This document shows positions 17,655-26,107 of a stretch of 64,000 nucleotides of DNA, in pieces. The notes beneath the pieces were generated by a model that saw only the letters and a list, made by a program, of their open reading frames with translations, made no database searches and was not told where the DNA came from. Position numbers and translations under genes: made by a program. The stretch comes from an uncultured Lachnospiraceae bacterium (lineage in GTDB: Bacteria > Bacillota > Clostridia > Lachnospirales > Lachnospiraceae). Every line of letters starts with the position of its first letter. Position 1 is the stretch's first letter. The stretch covers positions 129,625 to 193,624 of the forward strand of contig CAJUSK010000012.1 of assembly GCA_910589075.1 (NCBI GenBank). Direction: 5' to 3'.

Positions 17655-18979
17655 CGCCTGATTTTCCTGAAAATCAACAGATAGGACAACCAGAGAAACG
17701 CACCTGCCGAAATCCACGCGCACATATTGGCCATGCACACGCCCGGAAAACTCTCATAGCGCGCTGCGATCATGGCAACAACCGCCCTGCTGGCCAGCTC
17801 CACAATCCCGCCGGTGGTGGGAATCAGCGCAAAGCCGCATCCCTGCAAAATATTGCGATAAATAAAAATCATGCCAAGGGGAATAAAACAGCTTCCGCAC
17901 AAAAACAGGTAAATCGAAGCATACCTCTCGATTTCAGCCAGATTCTCCGATACAAACATGGCAATCAGATGGTGCTTGAACAGCATGATCAGCCCATACA
18001 CCACCAGAGCGTACACAGCCGTAAACCAGAACGCACAACGGGCCCCCTGGCTGATACGGTCACAGGCATTGATCCCTCTGTTCTGTCCCGCATAGGTTGC
18101 CATCGTCATCCCCATGGCCAGGAATGGCTGTGTCACAAGCTGCTCCACTTTGGAAGCGGCCGTATATGCCGCCACAGCCATGGAACCCAGCATATTCAAC
18201 GCTGCCTGGACCATAATCGCCCCCACCGCCGTAATGGAAAACTGAAATGCCATCGGCAGCGCAATGGACAACTGCATCCAAAACAGATGGATATCTATGC
18301 CAAAATGACTGCGCCTGAGCTTGAGTATTTCCACCTTTTTCAATACATACAATACGCAGAGCAGACCTGACACGCCCTGGGAAATAACGGTGGCCCAGGC
18401 CGCACCGGCCACGCCCATCTGAAAGCAGATAATAAATATGAGATCCAGCACAATATTGATAAACGCCGCAACCATCAGAAAATACAGAGGGATCTTACTG
18501 TTGCCCACCGCACGGAGTATACTGGCCATCAGATTATAGAGTACGGTACAGCCCATACCCATACAGATAACGCTGATATAGCTCCTGGACATATCGAAAA
18601 TATCTTCCGGCGTCTTCATCAACCGCAGCAGGCCGTCAATCCCCGCCAGACTGCCAAGGGTCATCACAACGGTAAATACCACTGCAAGCAGCACTGCCGC
18701 TGCCACGCTCTTCTTCATCCCTTCCATATCTCCGGCGCCAAAGCGCTGGGATGTCAATACCGTAAAGCCGGTTGTAAGCCCCTGCATAAAGCCAAGGATC
18801 AGAAACATAACCGTTCCCGTAGCGCCCACCGCTGCCAGCGCCTTCACACCGACAAACTGCCCCACAATAATGGTATCTACCATATTATACAACTGTTGAA
18901 ATATATTTCCAATAATCAGAGGGATGATAAATCTGATCACCAGCCCTGAGGGCTTTCCTTTCGTCATATCCAGTTCCAT
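17639..18979 (-). CDS. MATE-family efflux transporter
   Basis: A 446-residue protein with twelve predicted hydrophobic segments in two homologous halves. LIIGNIFQQLYNMVDTIIVG at the N-terminus and LGFMQGLTTGFTVLTSQRFG are typical of the clostridial NorM/DinF-like MATE group. It exports cationic or lipophilic compounds, driven by Na+ or H+. Substrate is not predictable. A strong AGGAGG lies eight bases before the ATG. Its 5' region is unusual in carrying four tandem copies of a hairpin repeat. Confidence 0.92.
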   Translation of the reverse strand: MELDMTKGKPSGLVIRFIIPLIIGNIFQQLYNMVDTIIVGQFVGVKALAAVGATGTVMFLILGFMQGLTTGFTVLTSQRFGAGDMEGMKKSVAAAVLLAVVFTVVMTLGSLAGIDGLLRLMKTPEDIFDMSRSYISVICMGMGCTVLYNLMASILRAVGNSKIPLYFLMVAAFINIVLDLIFIICFQMGVAGAAWATVISQGVSGLLCVLYVLKKVEILKLRRSHFGIDIHLFWMQLSIALPMAFQFSITAVGAIMVQAALNMLGSMAVAAYTAASKVEQLVTQPFLAMGMTMATYAGQNRGINACDRISQGARCAFWFTAVYALVVYGLIMLFKHHLIAMFVSENLAEIERYASIYLFLCGSCFIPLGMIFIYRNILQGCGFALIPTTGGIVELASRAVVAMIAARYESFPGVCMANMCAWISAGAFLWLSYLLIFRKIRRQGHF

Positions 18980-19036
18980 ACAGCTTACCTCCTATACGCC
19001 TGCATACATTACAGAATTGTAAACAACAATAGAAAG

Positions 19037-19190
19037 CACGTTTTGCGAACTTTCTGTTGTCATGAATCAAAAACACGGTTTCCGCACGTTCTGTTGTCAG
19101 GAACAACTGAAAACATACTTCCGCACGTTCCACTGTCATAAGCAATGAAAACATGTTTTCTGCACGCTCTGTTGTCAGAAACAATCAAAT
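19037..19190. repeat. Four tandem copies of a 38-40 bp repeat upstream of the MATE gene
   Basis: Units start at about 19037, 19074, 19114 and 19152. Each reads CAYGNTTTNCGCACGTTCTG then TTGTCATGAANCAAAAA with substitutions. The first unit is flanked by AGAAAGC...AACTTTCT, giving a hairpin. Related single copies occur at 10.5, 21.4 and 40.1 kb and a longer form at 24.7 kb. Although the repeat can be read through in one frame, nothing supports a protein. Confidence 0.75.
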
Positions 19191-19329
19191 GCATGTTCTG
19201 TAAACCACTCATTCATCTGCATCAAAACCTGCCAAAACGCCAATATCATATTATAACAGATTTTCATTGAAAGAAAAGAGGGTATATGCTATTATAAAAA
19301 AGTGAAAATATACAAAAGGAGGATTCAAC

Positions 19330-19872
19330 GTGACTGCAAAAGAATGTATCAAAGGCCGTAGAAGTATCCGCAAATTCAAGGACACAGCGATTGACCATCA
19401 GTTGCTTGAGGATATTGTCGAAACCGCTTCGTATGCCCCCAGTTGGAAGCATACACAGATTGTTCGCTACATAGCTGTGGAAGGCGCGTTAAAAGACAAA
19501 ATCGGCAGTGAATGCACATCCACGTTTCCCAATAACGGAGTCATCATTCAGAATGCACCCATGCTGATTGCCGTAACCGTAATCAAAAACAGATGCGGTT
19601 ATGAAAGAGATGGTTCCTTTACAACGCCCCGTGGCGACACATGGCAGATGTACGATGCAGGCGTGGCTTCTGAGGCATTTTGTCTGGCAGCTTATGAGCA
19701 GGGGATTGGTTCCGTCATCGTGGGGATTTTTGACGGAGATACCGCTTCCACTCTGCTTGACATTCCTGATGACCGGGAACTGGTTGCCCTCATTCCCATC
19801 GGCTATCCGGATGAAACTCCTGTTGCTCCCAGAAGAAAACCTGTGGCAGAACTGGTTTCCTACAAAGCCTAA
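19330..19872 (+). CDS. Nitroreductase-family oxidoreductase
   Basis: A 180-residue FMN protein of the nitroreductase superfamily: [20 protein letters not shown] at the N-terminus, [15 protein letters not shown] in the FMN-binding region, and [11 protein letters not shown] plus [13 protein letters not shown] near the end. It probably reduces quinones, nitro compounds or flavins with NAD(P)H as a cytosolic dimer. The start is GTG at 19330 with AGGAGGATTCAAC before it. A hairpin with a T-run follows. Confidence 0.9.
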   Translation: MTAKECIKGRRSIRKFKDTAIDHQLLEDIVETASYAPSWKHTQIVRYIAVEGALKDKIGSECTSTFPNNGVIIQNAPMLIAVTVIKNRCGYERDGSFTTPRGDTWQMYDAGVASEAFCLAAYEQGIGSVIVGIFDGDTASTLLDIPDDRELVALIPIGYPDETPVAPRRKPVAELVSYKA

Positions 19873-19878
19873 TATAGA

Positions 19879-19913
19879 AAATCGGAGGGACCTGGTTCCT
19901 TCGATTTTTTTGC
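19879..19913 (+). terminator. Rho-independent terminator after nitroreductase
   Basis: AAATCGGAGG pairs with CCTTCGATTT (with G-T pairs) around a short loop, followed by TTTTTT. It lies 42 bases before the pyrB start and could also act as an attenuator for pyrBI. Confidence 0.7.
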
Positions 19914-19954
19914 GCATAGTTTTTCAGTCTGACAGAAAAGAAGGAGAATTTATC

Positions 19955-20911
19955 ATGAGACATCTAATGAGTCCGCTGGATTTTACAGTCCAGGAACTGG
20001 AACGCCTGTTTGACCTGGCCGGCGATATGGAACAGCACATGGACCGGTATGCTCACATATGCGAAGGAAAAAAACTGGCCACCTGCTTTTATGAGCCGAG
20101 CACACGGACACGGCTCAGTTTTGAAGCGGCCATGCTGAATCTGGGCGGACAGGTACTCGGATTTTCCGATGCGGATTCCTCTTCCGCTTCCAAAGGTGAA
20201 AGTGTTTCCGACACCATACGGGTTATCTCCTGTTATGCGGATATATGTGCCATGCGCCATCCCAAAGAAGGCGCGCCCATGGTTGCGGCAAGCCGTTCCA
20301 AAATCCCGGTGATCAATGCCGGGGACGGAGGGCATCAACATCCCACCCAAACGCTTACAGACCTGCTGACTATCCGTTCTCTGAAAGGCCGGTTGTCGGA
20401 TCTCACCATCGGTCTGTGCGGCGATCTGAAATTCGGACGCACCGTCCATTCACTGATTCATGCACTGTCCCGATACGACAATATCCGTTTCCTCTTTATT
20501 TCACCGGAAGAACTGCGGATTCCCAGCTATATGACTGAGATGCTGCGGGAAAAAGGCATTGACTATGAAGAAGTCATCCGTCTGGAGGATTGCATCGGAT
20601 CACTGGACCTGCTCTATATGACCAGAGTACAGCGGGAACGTTTCTTCAATGAAGAAGATTACGTCCGGTTGAAAGATTTTTATATACTGGACAAGGAAAA
20701 GCTGTCTTTGGCAAGCCCGGACATGCTCATTCTGCATCCCCTGCCCAGAGTCAATGAAATTTCCGTGGAAGTGGATGAAGATCCGCGGGCCGTATATTTC
20801 AGGCAGGCCCAATATGGTGTCTATGTCCGCATGGCATTGATCTGCACGCTGCTGGGACTCAATCCGGAGCAGGAAACCATCGTTTCATACCAGGGAGGTA
20901 ACGCATGTTAA
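19955..20911 (+). CDS. pyrB: Aspartate carbamoyltransferase catalytic chain
   Basis: A 318-residue PyrB with the carbamoyl-phosphate loop [15 protein letters not shown], the [13 protein letters not shown] loop, [15 protein letters not shown] and [10 protein letters not shown]. It makes carbamoyl-aspartate in pyrimidine synthesis. The ATG is preceded by AAGGAG. The frame open upstream runs through the nitroreductase and is not coding. pyrI follows with a seven-base overlap, so this is the allosteric PyrB-PyrI form rather than the PyrR-controlled Bacillus form. Confidence 0.97.
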   Translation: MRHLMSPLDFTVQELERLFDLAGDMEQHMDRYAHICEGKKLATCFYEPSTRTRLSFEAAMLNLGGQVLGFSDADSSSASKGESVSDTIRVISCYADICAMRHPKEGAPMVAASRSKIPVINAGDGGHQHPTQTLTDLLTIRSLKGRLSDLTIGLCGDLKFGRTVHSLIHALSRYDNIRFLFISPEELRIPSYMTEMLREKGIDYEEVIRLEDCIGSLDLLYMTRVQRERFFNEEDYVRLKDFYILDKEKLSLASPDMLILHPLPRVNEISVEVDEDPRAVYFRQAQYGVYVRMALICTLLGLNPEQETIVSYQGGNAC

Positions 20912-21336
20912 ATGTAGGCAAAATTGAAGAAGGCTTTGTGCTGGACCATATCAAAGCAGGAAAGAGCCTTTCCATCTATCATCATTTACAGCTTGACAAA
21001 CTGGACTGCACCGTGGCAATCATCAAAAACGCACGCAGCAGCAAAAAGGGCAGAAAAGATATACTGAAAGTGGAATGTGACATTGATACACTGAACCTGG
21101 ATATTCTGGGTTTTATTGATCACACCATCACAGTGAACGTCATCAAAGACGGAAGAATTGTGGAAAAAAGACAACTTTCCCTGCCAAAGGAAATCAAAAA
21201 CGTCATACAGTGTAAAAACCCGCGCTGCATCACTTCCATCGAACAGGGACTGCCACATATTTTCGTCCTGACCGATCCGGAAAAAGAAGTGTACCGCTGT
21301 AAATACTGCGAGGAAAAATGCAGACAGAGATGGTAA
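20905..21336 (+). CDS. pyrI: Aspartate carbamoyltransferase regulatory chain
   Basis: A 143-residue PyrI with the nucleotide-binding N-terminal domain ([20 protein letters not shown]) and the C-terminal zinc domain: CKNPRCITS and [10 protein letters not shown] supply the four Cys ligands. It binds CTP/UTP and ATP and tunes PyrB. It overlaps the end of pyrB. Confidence 0.97.
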   Translation: MLNVGKIEEGFVLDHIKAGKSLSIYHHLQLDKLDCTVAIIKNARSSKKGRKDILKVECDIDTLNLDILGFIDHTITVNVIKDGRIVEKRQLSLPKEIKNVIQCKNPRCITSIEQGLPHIFVLTDPEKEVYRCKYCEEKCRQRW

Positions 21337-21365
21337 TATCATCAGATCAAACACATATATAACAT

Positions 21366-21402
21366 ATAGAAAGTACGCTTTGCGAACTTTCTGTTGTCAT
21401 AA
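21366..21402. repeat. Single copy of the dispersed hairpin repeat
   Basis: AGAAAGTACGCTTTGCGAAC followed by TTTCTGTTGTCAT. AGAAAGT and ACTTTCT form a perfect seven-base stem. The core is nearly identical to the first tandem unit at 19.03 kb. Confidence 0.7.
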
Positions 21403-21423
21403 ATGAAAAGGAGAATACCCATT

Positions 21424-21810
21424 ATGTACGAGTTTAAAGACAATTACAAAACAGGAATCGATTTCGTGGACCAGGAACACAAGAGGCTGTTTGAAATCGC
21501 CGAGGAAGCTTATCAGTTACAGCAAAATGAATTTATCCCCGATAAATATGACAATATCGTCACAATTCTGGAAAATCTGAGAGATTACACAAAGTTCCAT
21601 TTCGAACATGAAGAAAACTATATGAAAGAAATCGGTTATAAGGGCATGTTCACGCAAAAAGTGCAGCACGACGCATTTATCGCCAAACTGGAAGGGCTCG
21701 ATCTGGAATCTCTGGATGAGAACAGCGATGAGGCAATCAGTGATATTCTTACTTTCCTGACAGACTGGCTGGTAGAGCATATTCTGAATGTGGATAAACT
21801 GATTGGTTAA
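21424..21810 (+). CDS. Bacteriohemerythrin
   Basis: A 128-residue four-helix O2-binding protein. The di-iron ligands are in DFVDQEHKRLFEIAEE, YTKFHFEHEENYMKE, KVQHDAFIAKL and WLVEHILNVDK, the full set of His and carboxylate residues. It may store, sense or detoxify oxygen in an anaerobe. The ATG at 21424 has AAAAGGAGAATACCC before it and gives a normal family length. The gene stands alone, between a repeat and a strong bidirectional terminator. Confidence 0.95.
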   Translation: MYEFKDNYKTGIDFVDQEHKRLFEIAEEAYQLQQNEFIPDKYDNIVTILENLRDYTKFHFEHEENYMKEIGYKGMFTQKVQHDAFIAKLEGLDLESLDENSDEAISDILTFLTDWLVEHILNVDKLIG

Positions 21811-21820
21811 TACATATGTA

Positions 21821-21859
21821 TACGGGGAAATTCAATTCATGAATTTCCCCGTATATGGA
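21821..21859. terminator. Strong bidirectional terminator
   Basis: A near-perfect 17-base inverted repeat, TATACGGGGAAATTCA against TGAATTTCCCCGTATA, separates the hemerythrin gene from the convergent ABC transporter operon. Confidence 0.85.
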
Positions 21860-21924
21860 TTTTGATCCTCCGGAAAGCTGATGATCTTCTATGAAACGGC
21901 TGCTTTTCCCCACCCAAAATAAAT

Positions 21925-22698
21925 TCAGTTCCCGCACTCCACACTGATCCGGTTAAAGATCCCCATCACCTCTTCCGTATCCATCCGTTTCTTTTCCTCA
22001 CCTGATTTATCCAGTATGATTTTCCCCTCATGGAGCATCACCAGCCGGTTTCCATATTCCAGTGCATAACGCAGATTATGGGTTACCATGATGGTTGTCA
22101 CACCTTTTTCCCGGACAATCCTGTCTGTCAGCTTCATGATGATTTCAGCCGTTCCGGGATCCAGCGCCGCGGTATGTTCATCCAGAATCAGGAAATCAAT
22201 GGGTGTCATCGTAGACATCAGCAGCGCCAACGCCTGTCTCTGCCCGCCGGACAAATCGCCTACGCGAGTATACAGCTTATCTTCCAGTCCCAGATTCAAC
22301 TGTGCCAACAGCTCCCGGTAATGCTCCATTCTGCCTTTCTGTACGCCTTTTCTTAAACTATATCTTCTGCCCTTATTGTCCGCAAGAGACATATTTTCCA
22401 GAATTGTCATGGAGGGACAGGTGCCTCTGGACGGGTCCTGGTACACTCTGCCGGTCTTTCTGTGCCGCAGATGTACTTTCTTATGGGTCATGTCCTCTCC
22501 ATTGACCAGTATGCTTCCCCCGTCGGTATCAATACTTCCGCAGATGAGATTCAGCAGAGAAGTTTTTCCTGAACCGTTACTTCCCACCACGGATACAAAT
22601 TCCCCGTCCCGGACGGTGAAATCAAAGTGATCAAACAGGCACATCTCATTGATGGTGCCCGGATGATACTGTTTTGTTATGTTCTGTAATACCAGCAT
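21925..22698 (-). CDS. ABC transporter ATPase (TrpXYZ-like tryptophan system)
   Basis: A 257-residue ABC ATPase: Walker A VVGSNGSGKTSLLNL (about 38-52), signature DLSGGQRQALALLMS, Walker B FLILDEHTAALD and the H-loop VTHNLRYAL. The Glu-His after Walker B (DEHTAALD) is common in this subfamily, which serves periplasmic-binding-protein uptake systems with a LivH-like permease. It overlaps the permease gene by 53 bases. The tryptophan assignment rests on the T-box upstream and on the TrpX-type binding protein. Confidence 0.88.
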   Translation of the reverse strand: MLVLQNITKQYHPGTINEMCLFDHFDFTVRDGEFVSVVGSNGSGKTSLLNLICGSIDTDGGSILVNGEDMTHKKVHLRHRKTGRVYQDPSRGTCPSMTILENMSLADNKGRRYSLRKGVQKGRMEHYRELLAQLNLGLEDKLYTRVGDLSGGQRQALALLMSTMTPIDFLILDEHTAALDPGTAEIIMKLTDRIVREKGVTTIMVTHNLRYALEYGNRLVMLHEGKIILDKSGEEKKRMDTEEVMGIFNRISVECGN

Positions 22699-23575
22699 CG
22701 CTTTTCACCCTCTTTTTCCGCTCCATCCCCAGCACCAGAATTGCCAGGAACAGTACTGCCGTTATCAGTTTCAAATCACTGGAGGAAAGCCCCATTCTGA
22801 TGGCAAGAGCCACACAGCCTTTGTAAATCAGGGAACCCAGCACCACGCTGGTCGTTACTTTCCACAGTGTCAGCTTCCGAAACAGGCTGGTGCCAATGAT
22901 CACGCTTGCCAGGCCGATTACCACTGTGCCCGTACCCACGGATATATCAAAAAAGCGCTGTTGCTGGGCAAACATACATCCGCTCATTGCCACCAGTCCA
23001 TTGGCAATGGAAAGCCCTGCAATTTTCACCAGTCCTGTATCCACTCCCAAAGAAGTGACAATGGTGTCATTATCTCCCACCGCCCGGAGGAGCAGGCCGG
23101 ACTTTGTACGCAAATACCAGTCCAGCAAACCTTTGGTTATCACAGTGATCAGCAGGATCATCAGCACTGTCCGGAAATTTTCCAACAGGCCCCCGCATAC
23201 ACGGTTCACCAGTTTATTGTCAAACAGAGTTTCCATATTGTAAACAGGCAGATTCGCCTTTCCCGCAATACGCAGATTTACTGTGTACAATGCGGTCATC
23301 ATGATAATGCCGGACAAAAGATCCCTGACTTTCAATTTCACATGAATGCAACCTGTCAGCATTCCCACAAAAGCGCCCGCCAGAAAGCAGACCGGGAGGG
23401 TAAAAGCGGGAGGAATTCCCCGGATAATCAGGACACAGGCGATGGCTGCCCCCATGGGGAAGCTGCCATCTACCGTAAGATCCGGAAAATCCAGTATTTT
23501 ATAGGTGATATAAACGCCGAGTCCCATTATCCCATAGATCAGACCCTGCTCCAAAACACTGAGTAATAATGCCAC
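22646..23575 (-). CDS. ABC transporter permease (TrpXYZ-like)
   Basis: A 309-residue polytopic protein of the BPD_transp_2/LivH class, with about eight to nine membrane segments. GLGVYITYKILDFPDLTVDG near the N-terminus and ASVIIGTSLFRK with KGCVALAIRMGL near the C-terminus match the permease partner of ABC_sub_bind proteins. It starts 33 bases after the binding-protein gene. Confidence 0.88.
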   Translation of the reverse strand: MALLLSVLEQGLIYGIMGLGVYITYKILDFPDLTVDGSFPMGAAIACVLIIRGIPPAFTLPVCFLAGAFVGMLTGCIHVKLKVRDLLSGIIMMTALYTVNLRIAGKANLPVYNMETLFDNKLVNRVCGGLLENFRTVLMILLITVITKGLLDWYLRTKSGLLLRAVGDNDTIVTSLGVDTGLVKIAGLSIANGLVAMSGCMFAQQQRFFDISVGTGTVVIGLASVIIGTSLFRKLTLWKVTTSVVLGSLIYKGCVALAIRMGLSSSDLKLITAVLFLAILVLGMERKKRVKSDAGITEHNKTVSSGHHQ

Positions 23576-23608
23576 GATTCTCTCTCCTGACCGATTACCG
23601 GGCGTACT

Positions 23609-24607
23609 TTATTCCACGGTAATCTCTGTAAATTTTTCTGTTGCCTCACTGACCATTTCTTCCGGAATGGCCAGACCAATCTGATCTGCCGCTGCCGTGT
23701 TGATATACAGGCTGGCAGCCGAAATCACTTCACAGGACATTTCAGAAGCCTTCGCCTCTCCTTTCAACACTTTGGCTGCCATATCGCCCGTCTGCCTGCC
23801 CAATGCCACATAATCCAGCCCCATGGAAGCCACACAGCCATTTTTCACCTGTTCCACTTCAGAGCCAAATACGGGTATCTTCTGCTTATTCGCCTCATCC
23901 AGTACAGTCTGCAATGCGGATACCACCGTATTGTCCGTCAGGTTGGTAATACAGTCCACTTTCGCCGCCATATCCGCCGCTGCCATCGGTACTTCTGCAA
24001 TGGTGTTAATGCCCGTATCCACGATTTCAAAACCGTATGCCGCTGCCTCCGCTTTATACTGTGCCACGGTACTCACCGAATTGGCCTCACTTGTAGTATA
24101 AATAATGCCGATCTTTTCCGCCTCCGGCAGCATCCGGCGGATCATGGCAAGCTGTTCCCTGACAGGCAGCGCATCACTGGTTCCCGTAATATTGCCCACA
24201 CTGCTTCCATCCGCTTTGACCAGGCCGGCCCCCTTTGGATCGGAAACTGCCGTATAAATAACGGGAATATCAGAATTGATACAGGAATTGTAAGCGCTCA
24301 TGGCAGCAGGGGTGGCAATGGCGCAAATCAGATCCACTTTCTGGGACACATAAGAATCGGCAATGGTGCTGGCCGTCCCCATATCCGCCTGGGCATTGTC
24401 ATATAGAACCGTCAAGTTTTTTCCCTCTTCAATGCCGGCCTGCGCCAATCCCTCCAGAAATCCCGTTTTGCAGTTATCCAGAGAACCATGCTCCGCAAAC
24501 TGAACAATGCCTATGGTATACCGGGTTTCTCCCGCCGGCTTCCCGCATGCTGTCAACACCAGCGCTGCCGCTGCCGCCATCAAAAATGCCATTTTTCTCT
24601 TTTTCAT
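23609..24607 (-). CDS. ABC transporter substrate-binding lipoprotein, TrpX-like
   Basis: A 332-residue binding protein of the ABC_sub_bind family (PF04392). The signal peptide MKKRKMAFLMAAAAALVL ends in the lipobox LTAC. Family blocks are YTIGIVQFAEHGSLDNCKTG, ICAIATPAAMSAYNS, IPVIYTAVSDPKGAGLV and KIGIIYTTSEANSV. The ATG at 24607 follows AGGAGGATGTATT; the longer open frame upstream runs through a repeat and is not coding. With the T-box carrying a Trp codon, tryptophan (or indole-type precursor) is the likely ligand, as for streptococcal TrpX. Confidence 0.9.
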   Translation of the reverse strand: MKKRKMAFLMAAAAALVLTACGKPAGETRYTIGIVQFAEHGSLDNCKTGFLEGLAQAGIEEGKNLTVLYDNAQADMGTASTIADSYVSQKVDLICAIATPAAMSAYNSCINSDIPVIYTAVSDPKGAGLVKADGSSVGNITGTSDALPVREQLAMIRRMLPEAEKIGIIYTTSEANSVSTVAQYKAEAAAYGFEIVDTGINTIAEVPMAAADMAAKVDCITNLTDNTVVSALQTVLDEANKQKIPVFGSEVEQVKNGCVASMGLDYVALGRQTGDMAAKVLKGEAKASEMSCEVISAASLYINTAAADQIGLAIPEEMVSEATEKFTEITVE

Positions 24608-24675
24608 AATACATCCTCCTTTGCTCCCCGTGAGTCTGTAAAGAACCGCAAAGTCTCCCGTTTCTGTGACATGCT

Positions 24676-24795
24676 TCCCGTCATGATTTGCCGGACGAGA
24701 ACAAAAGTGCGTTTCGCACACTCTCGCGTCCGAATTTTCCGGAAAGCGCAGCTTTTGTTCCGCGCGCGAAGCCTGCAAACCTATTGTCATGAATA
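24676..24795. repeat. Long imperfect palindrome between T-box and transporter gene
   Basis: Outer arms GAACAAAAG and CTTTTGTTC enclose two small hairpins (GTGCG-TTT-CGCAC and TCCG-AATTTTC-CGGA). More distant arms GATTTGCC and TGCAAAC and the ends TCATGA/TCATGAA extend the symmetry to about 115 bases. The end TTGTCATGAAT and the core TGCGAAACGCACTTTTGTT relate it to the dispersed repeats at 19.0 and 21.4 kb. Confidence 0.6.
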
Positions 24796-25062
24796 AAAAA
24801 CGCCTCAGACAGATGTCTGAGGCGCTAATCTACATTATCGCGGTACCACTCAACTTGACCTTTTACAAAAAGGCCCTCTTATTTCATGTACTTCATACAT
24901 GCCGCATGGATAACGGGTACGGTTCCCGGCAGCGCCTACTTGCATTGACTTACGTTCGGACTGCCCTCGAAAGCCCATTCAGCAAATATCTCCATGCTGC
25001 AATCCCACCATCTGCAGCTCTCTGGTATGGTATCCATTAGCCTACTCCTCTTTCTCACAGGT
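24794..25062 (-). promoter_or_regulatory. T-box riboswitch, specifier UGG (Trp)
   Basis: On the minus strand a Stem I is visible: GTGAGAAAGAGGAGTAGG with the AGTA S-turn motif, the apical GGTGG loop on a GCTGCA/TGCAGC stem, and GCTGAATGGGCTTTC closing it. Aligned with glycine T-boxes, the lower stem is GAAAG/CTTTC and both internal loops are seven bases, which places GAA then the codon UGG then a purine. The T-box sequence GAGTGGTACCGCG lies at 24839-24851. The terminator CGCCTCAGACA/TGTCTGAGGCG with six T follows at 24795-24824. It controls the ABC transporter operon. The acceptor-pairing base is U, which would wobble with the usual G73 of tRNA-Trp. Confidence 0.88.
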
Positions 25063-25081
25063 TTATTTTTATTTTTTTATT

Positions 25082-25110
25082 ACTCTAATACGTTTCGGTT
25101 CAAATGTCAA
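25082..25110 (-). promoter_or_regulatory. Promoter for the T-box-controlled operon
   Basis: On the minus strand TTGACA (25105-25110), a 17-base spacer, then TAGAGT (25082-25087), about 20 bases before Stem I. Confidence 0.65.
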
Positions 25111-25228
25111 GAAGATTTTTGTGTTTTACACGATAATTTACACAATAATGACAGGTGCAACTGCAAAAGCGAAAGCAAATGCCGCCGCGGGAGCCCTGGT
25201 TTTATTCGCTCCGAAATATCCCATTTCA

Positions 25229-26107
25229 TCATTCAATCGGTTTCAGATAGAAGCCGCCATAAAAATCTTCGGACTTAAATGTATTGATGATCACATGGGG
25301 ATCTGTCTTGTGCATCAGTTTTGCAATATCCTGGATCTCATAACTGGAAACAACGGTGTGCAGCAGGCTGATTTTCTTGCCGCTGTATCCGCCGATGCCG
25401 TCAACCCTGGAAACGCCATGCCGGTACTCTGCCACATAGGCTTTGATGATCTCATCCGGTTTGGTCGTCGTAACCTGCATGGTCATACGCTCGTACCGGT
25501 GATAGAAAGAATCAATGGTCTTTGTGGAAATAAACTGGAACAAAATGGAGTAACCTGCATACTCCCAGCCAAACATAAATCCGAAAATGGTAATCAACGC
25601 TGCATTAAATACAAAGACATAACTCCAGATGGACTTGCCTTTTTTATTGGAAATATACAGCGCCACAAAATCCACGCCTCCGGTGGACGCGTTGCCTTTC
25701 AATGCGATCACTGTCATAATGCCGTAAGAGAATCCTCCAAAGATCACGTTCAGCAGAACATCGTCAAATAAAGGCGCAAAATTCAGGATCTTCAGAAAAA
25801 AGCTGGCAAAAAATACTTGTAACAGTGAGAAAAAGGTAAAGCGTTTGCTGATACTTTTACTGCACAATATAGCTACCGGAATGTTCAAAACCAGCATGCC
25901 CACGGAAACGGAAAACGTAAATCCGAAAAATGTGGAGGTGATCTTTTCAACCAGAATGGCAACCCCCGTAAAACCGCTGGAGAGCAGGTTGATCGGATTC
26001 ATAAAAATCTGCAGAATCGCTGCCTGCAAAAATCCTGCCACCAGTACACTCGTAAAGGTAATGACATACCGCACTTTTTCATTGCTTCTTAACGTTCGAA
26101 AATTCAT
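25229..26107 (-). CDS. YitT family membrane protein with DUF2179 domain
   Basis: A 292-residue protein with about five or six membrane segments in the first 200 residues (VLVAGFLQAAILQIFMNPIN, IFGGFSYGIMTVIALKGNAS) followed by a cytosolic DUF2179 domain of about 80 residues (VDGIGGYSGKKISLLHTVVS). GNASTGGVDFVALYIS is the family's conserved loop. Physiological function is unknown. It overlaps cutC by four bases (ATGA), so both form an operon. Confidence 0.9.
   Translation of the reverse strand: MNFRTLRSNEKVRYVITFTSVLVAGFLQAAILQIFMNPINLLSSGFTGVAILVEKITSTFFGFTFSVSVGMLVLNIPVAILCSKSISKRFTFFSLLQVFFASFFLKILNFAPLFDDVLLNVIFGGFSYGIMTVIALKGNASTGGVDFVALYISNKKGKSIWSYVFVFNAALITIFGFMFGWEYAGYSILFQFISTKTIDSFYHRYERMTMQVTTTKPDEIIKAYVAEYRHGVSRVDGIGGYSGKKISLLHTVVSSYEIQDIAKLMHKTDPHVIINTFKSEDFYGGFYLKPIE

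Noticed and set aside
18885..19184. Open frame with repeated TERAE-like peptides upstream of the MATE protein
   Set aside because: It is the tandem DNA repeat read in one frame and overlaps the MATE start; no ribosome site and no independent evidence of coding.
23609..24790. Longer N-terminus for the TrpX-like binding protein
   Set aside because: The extra 61 residues come from the palindromic leader; the lipoprotein signal peptide starts at ATG 24607 behind AGGAGG.
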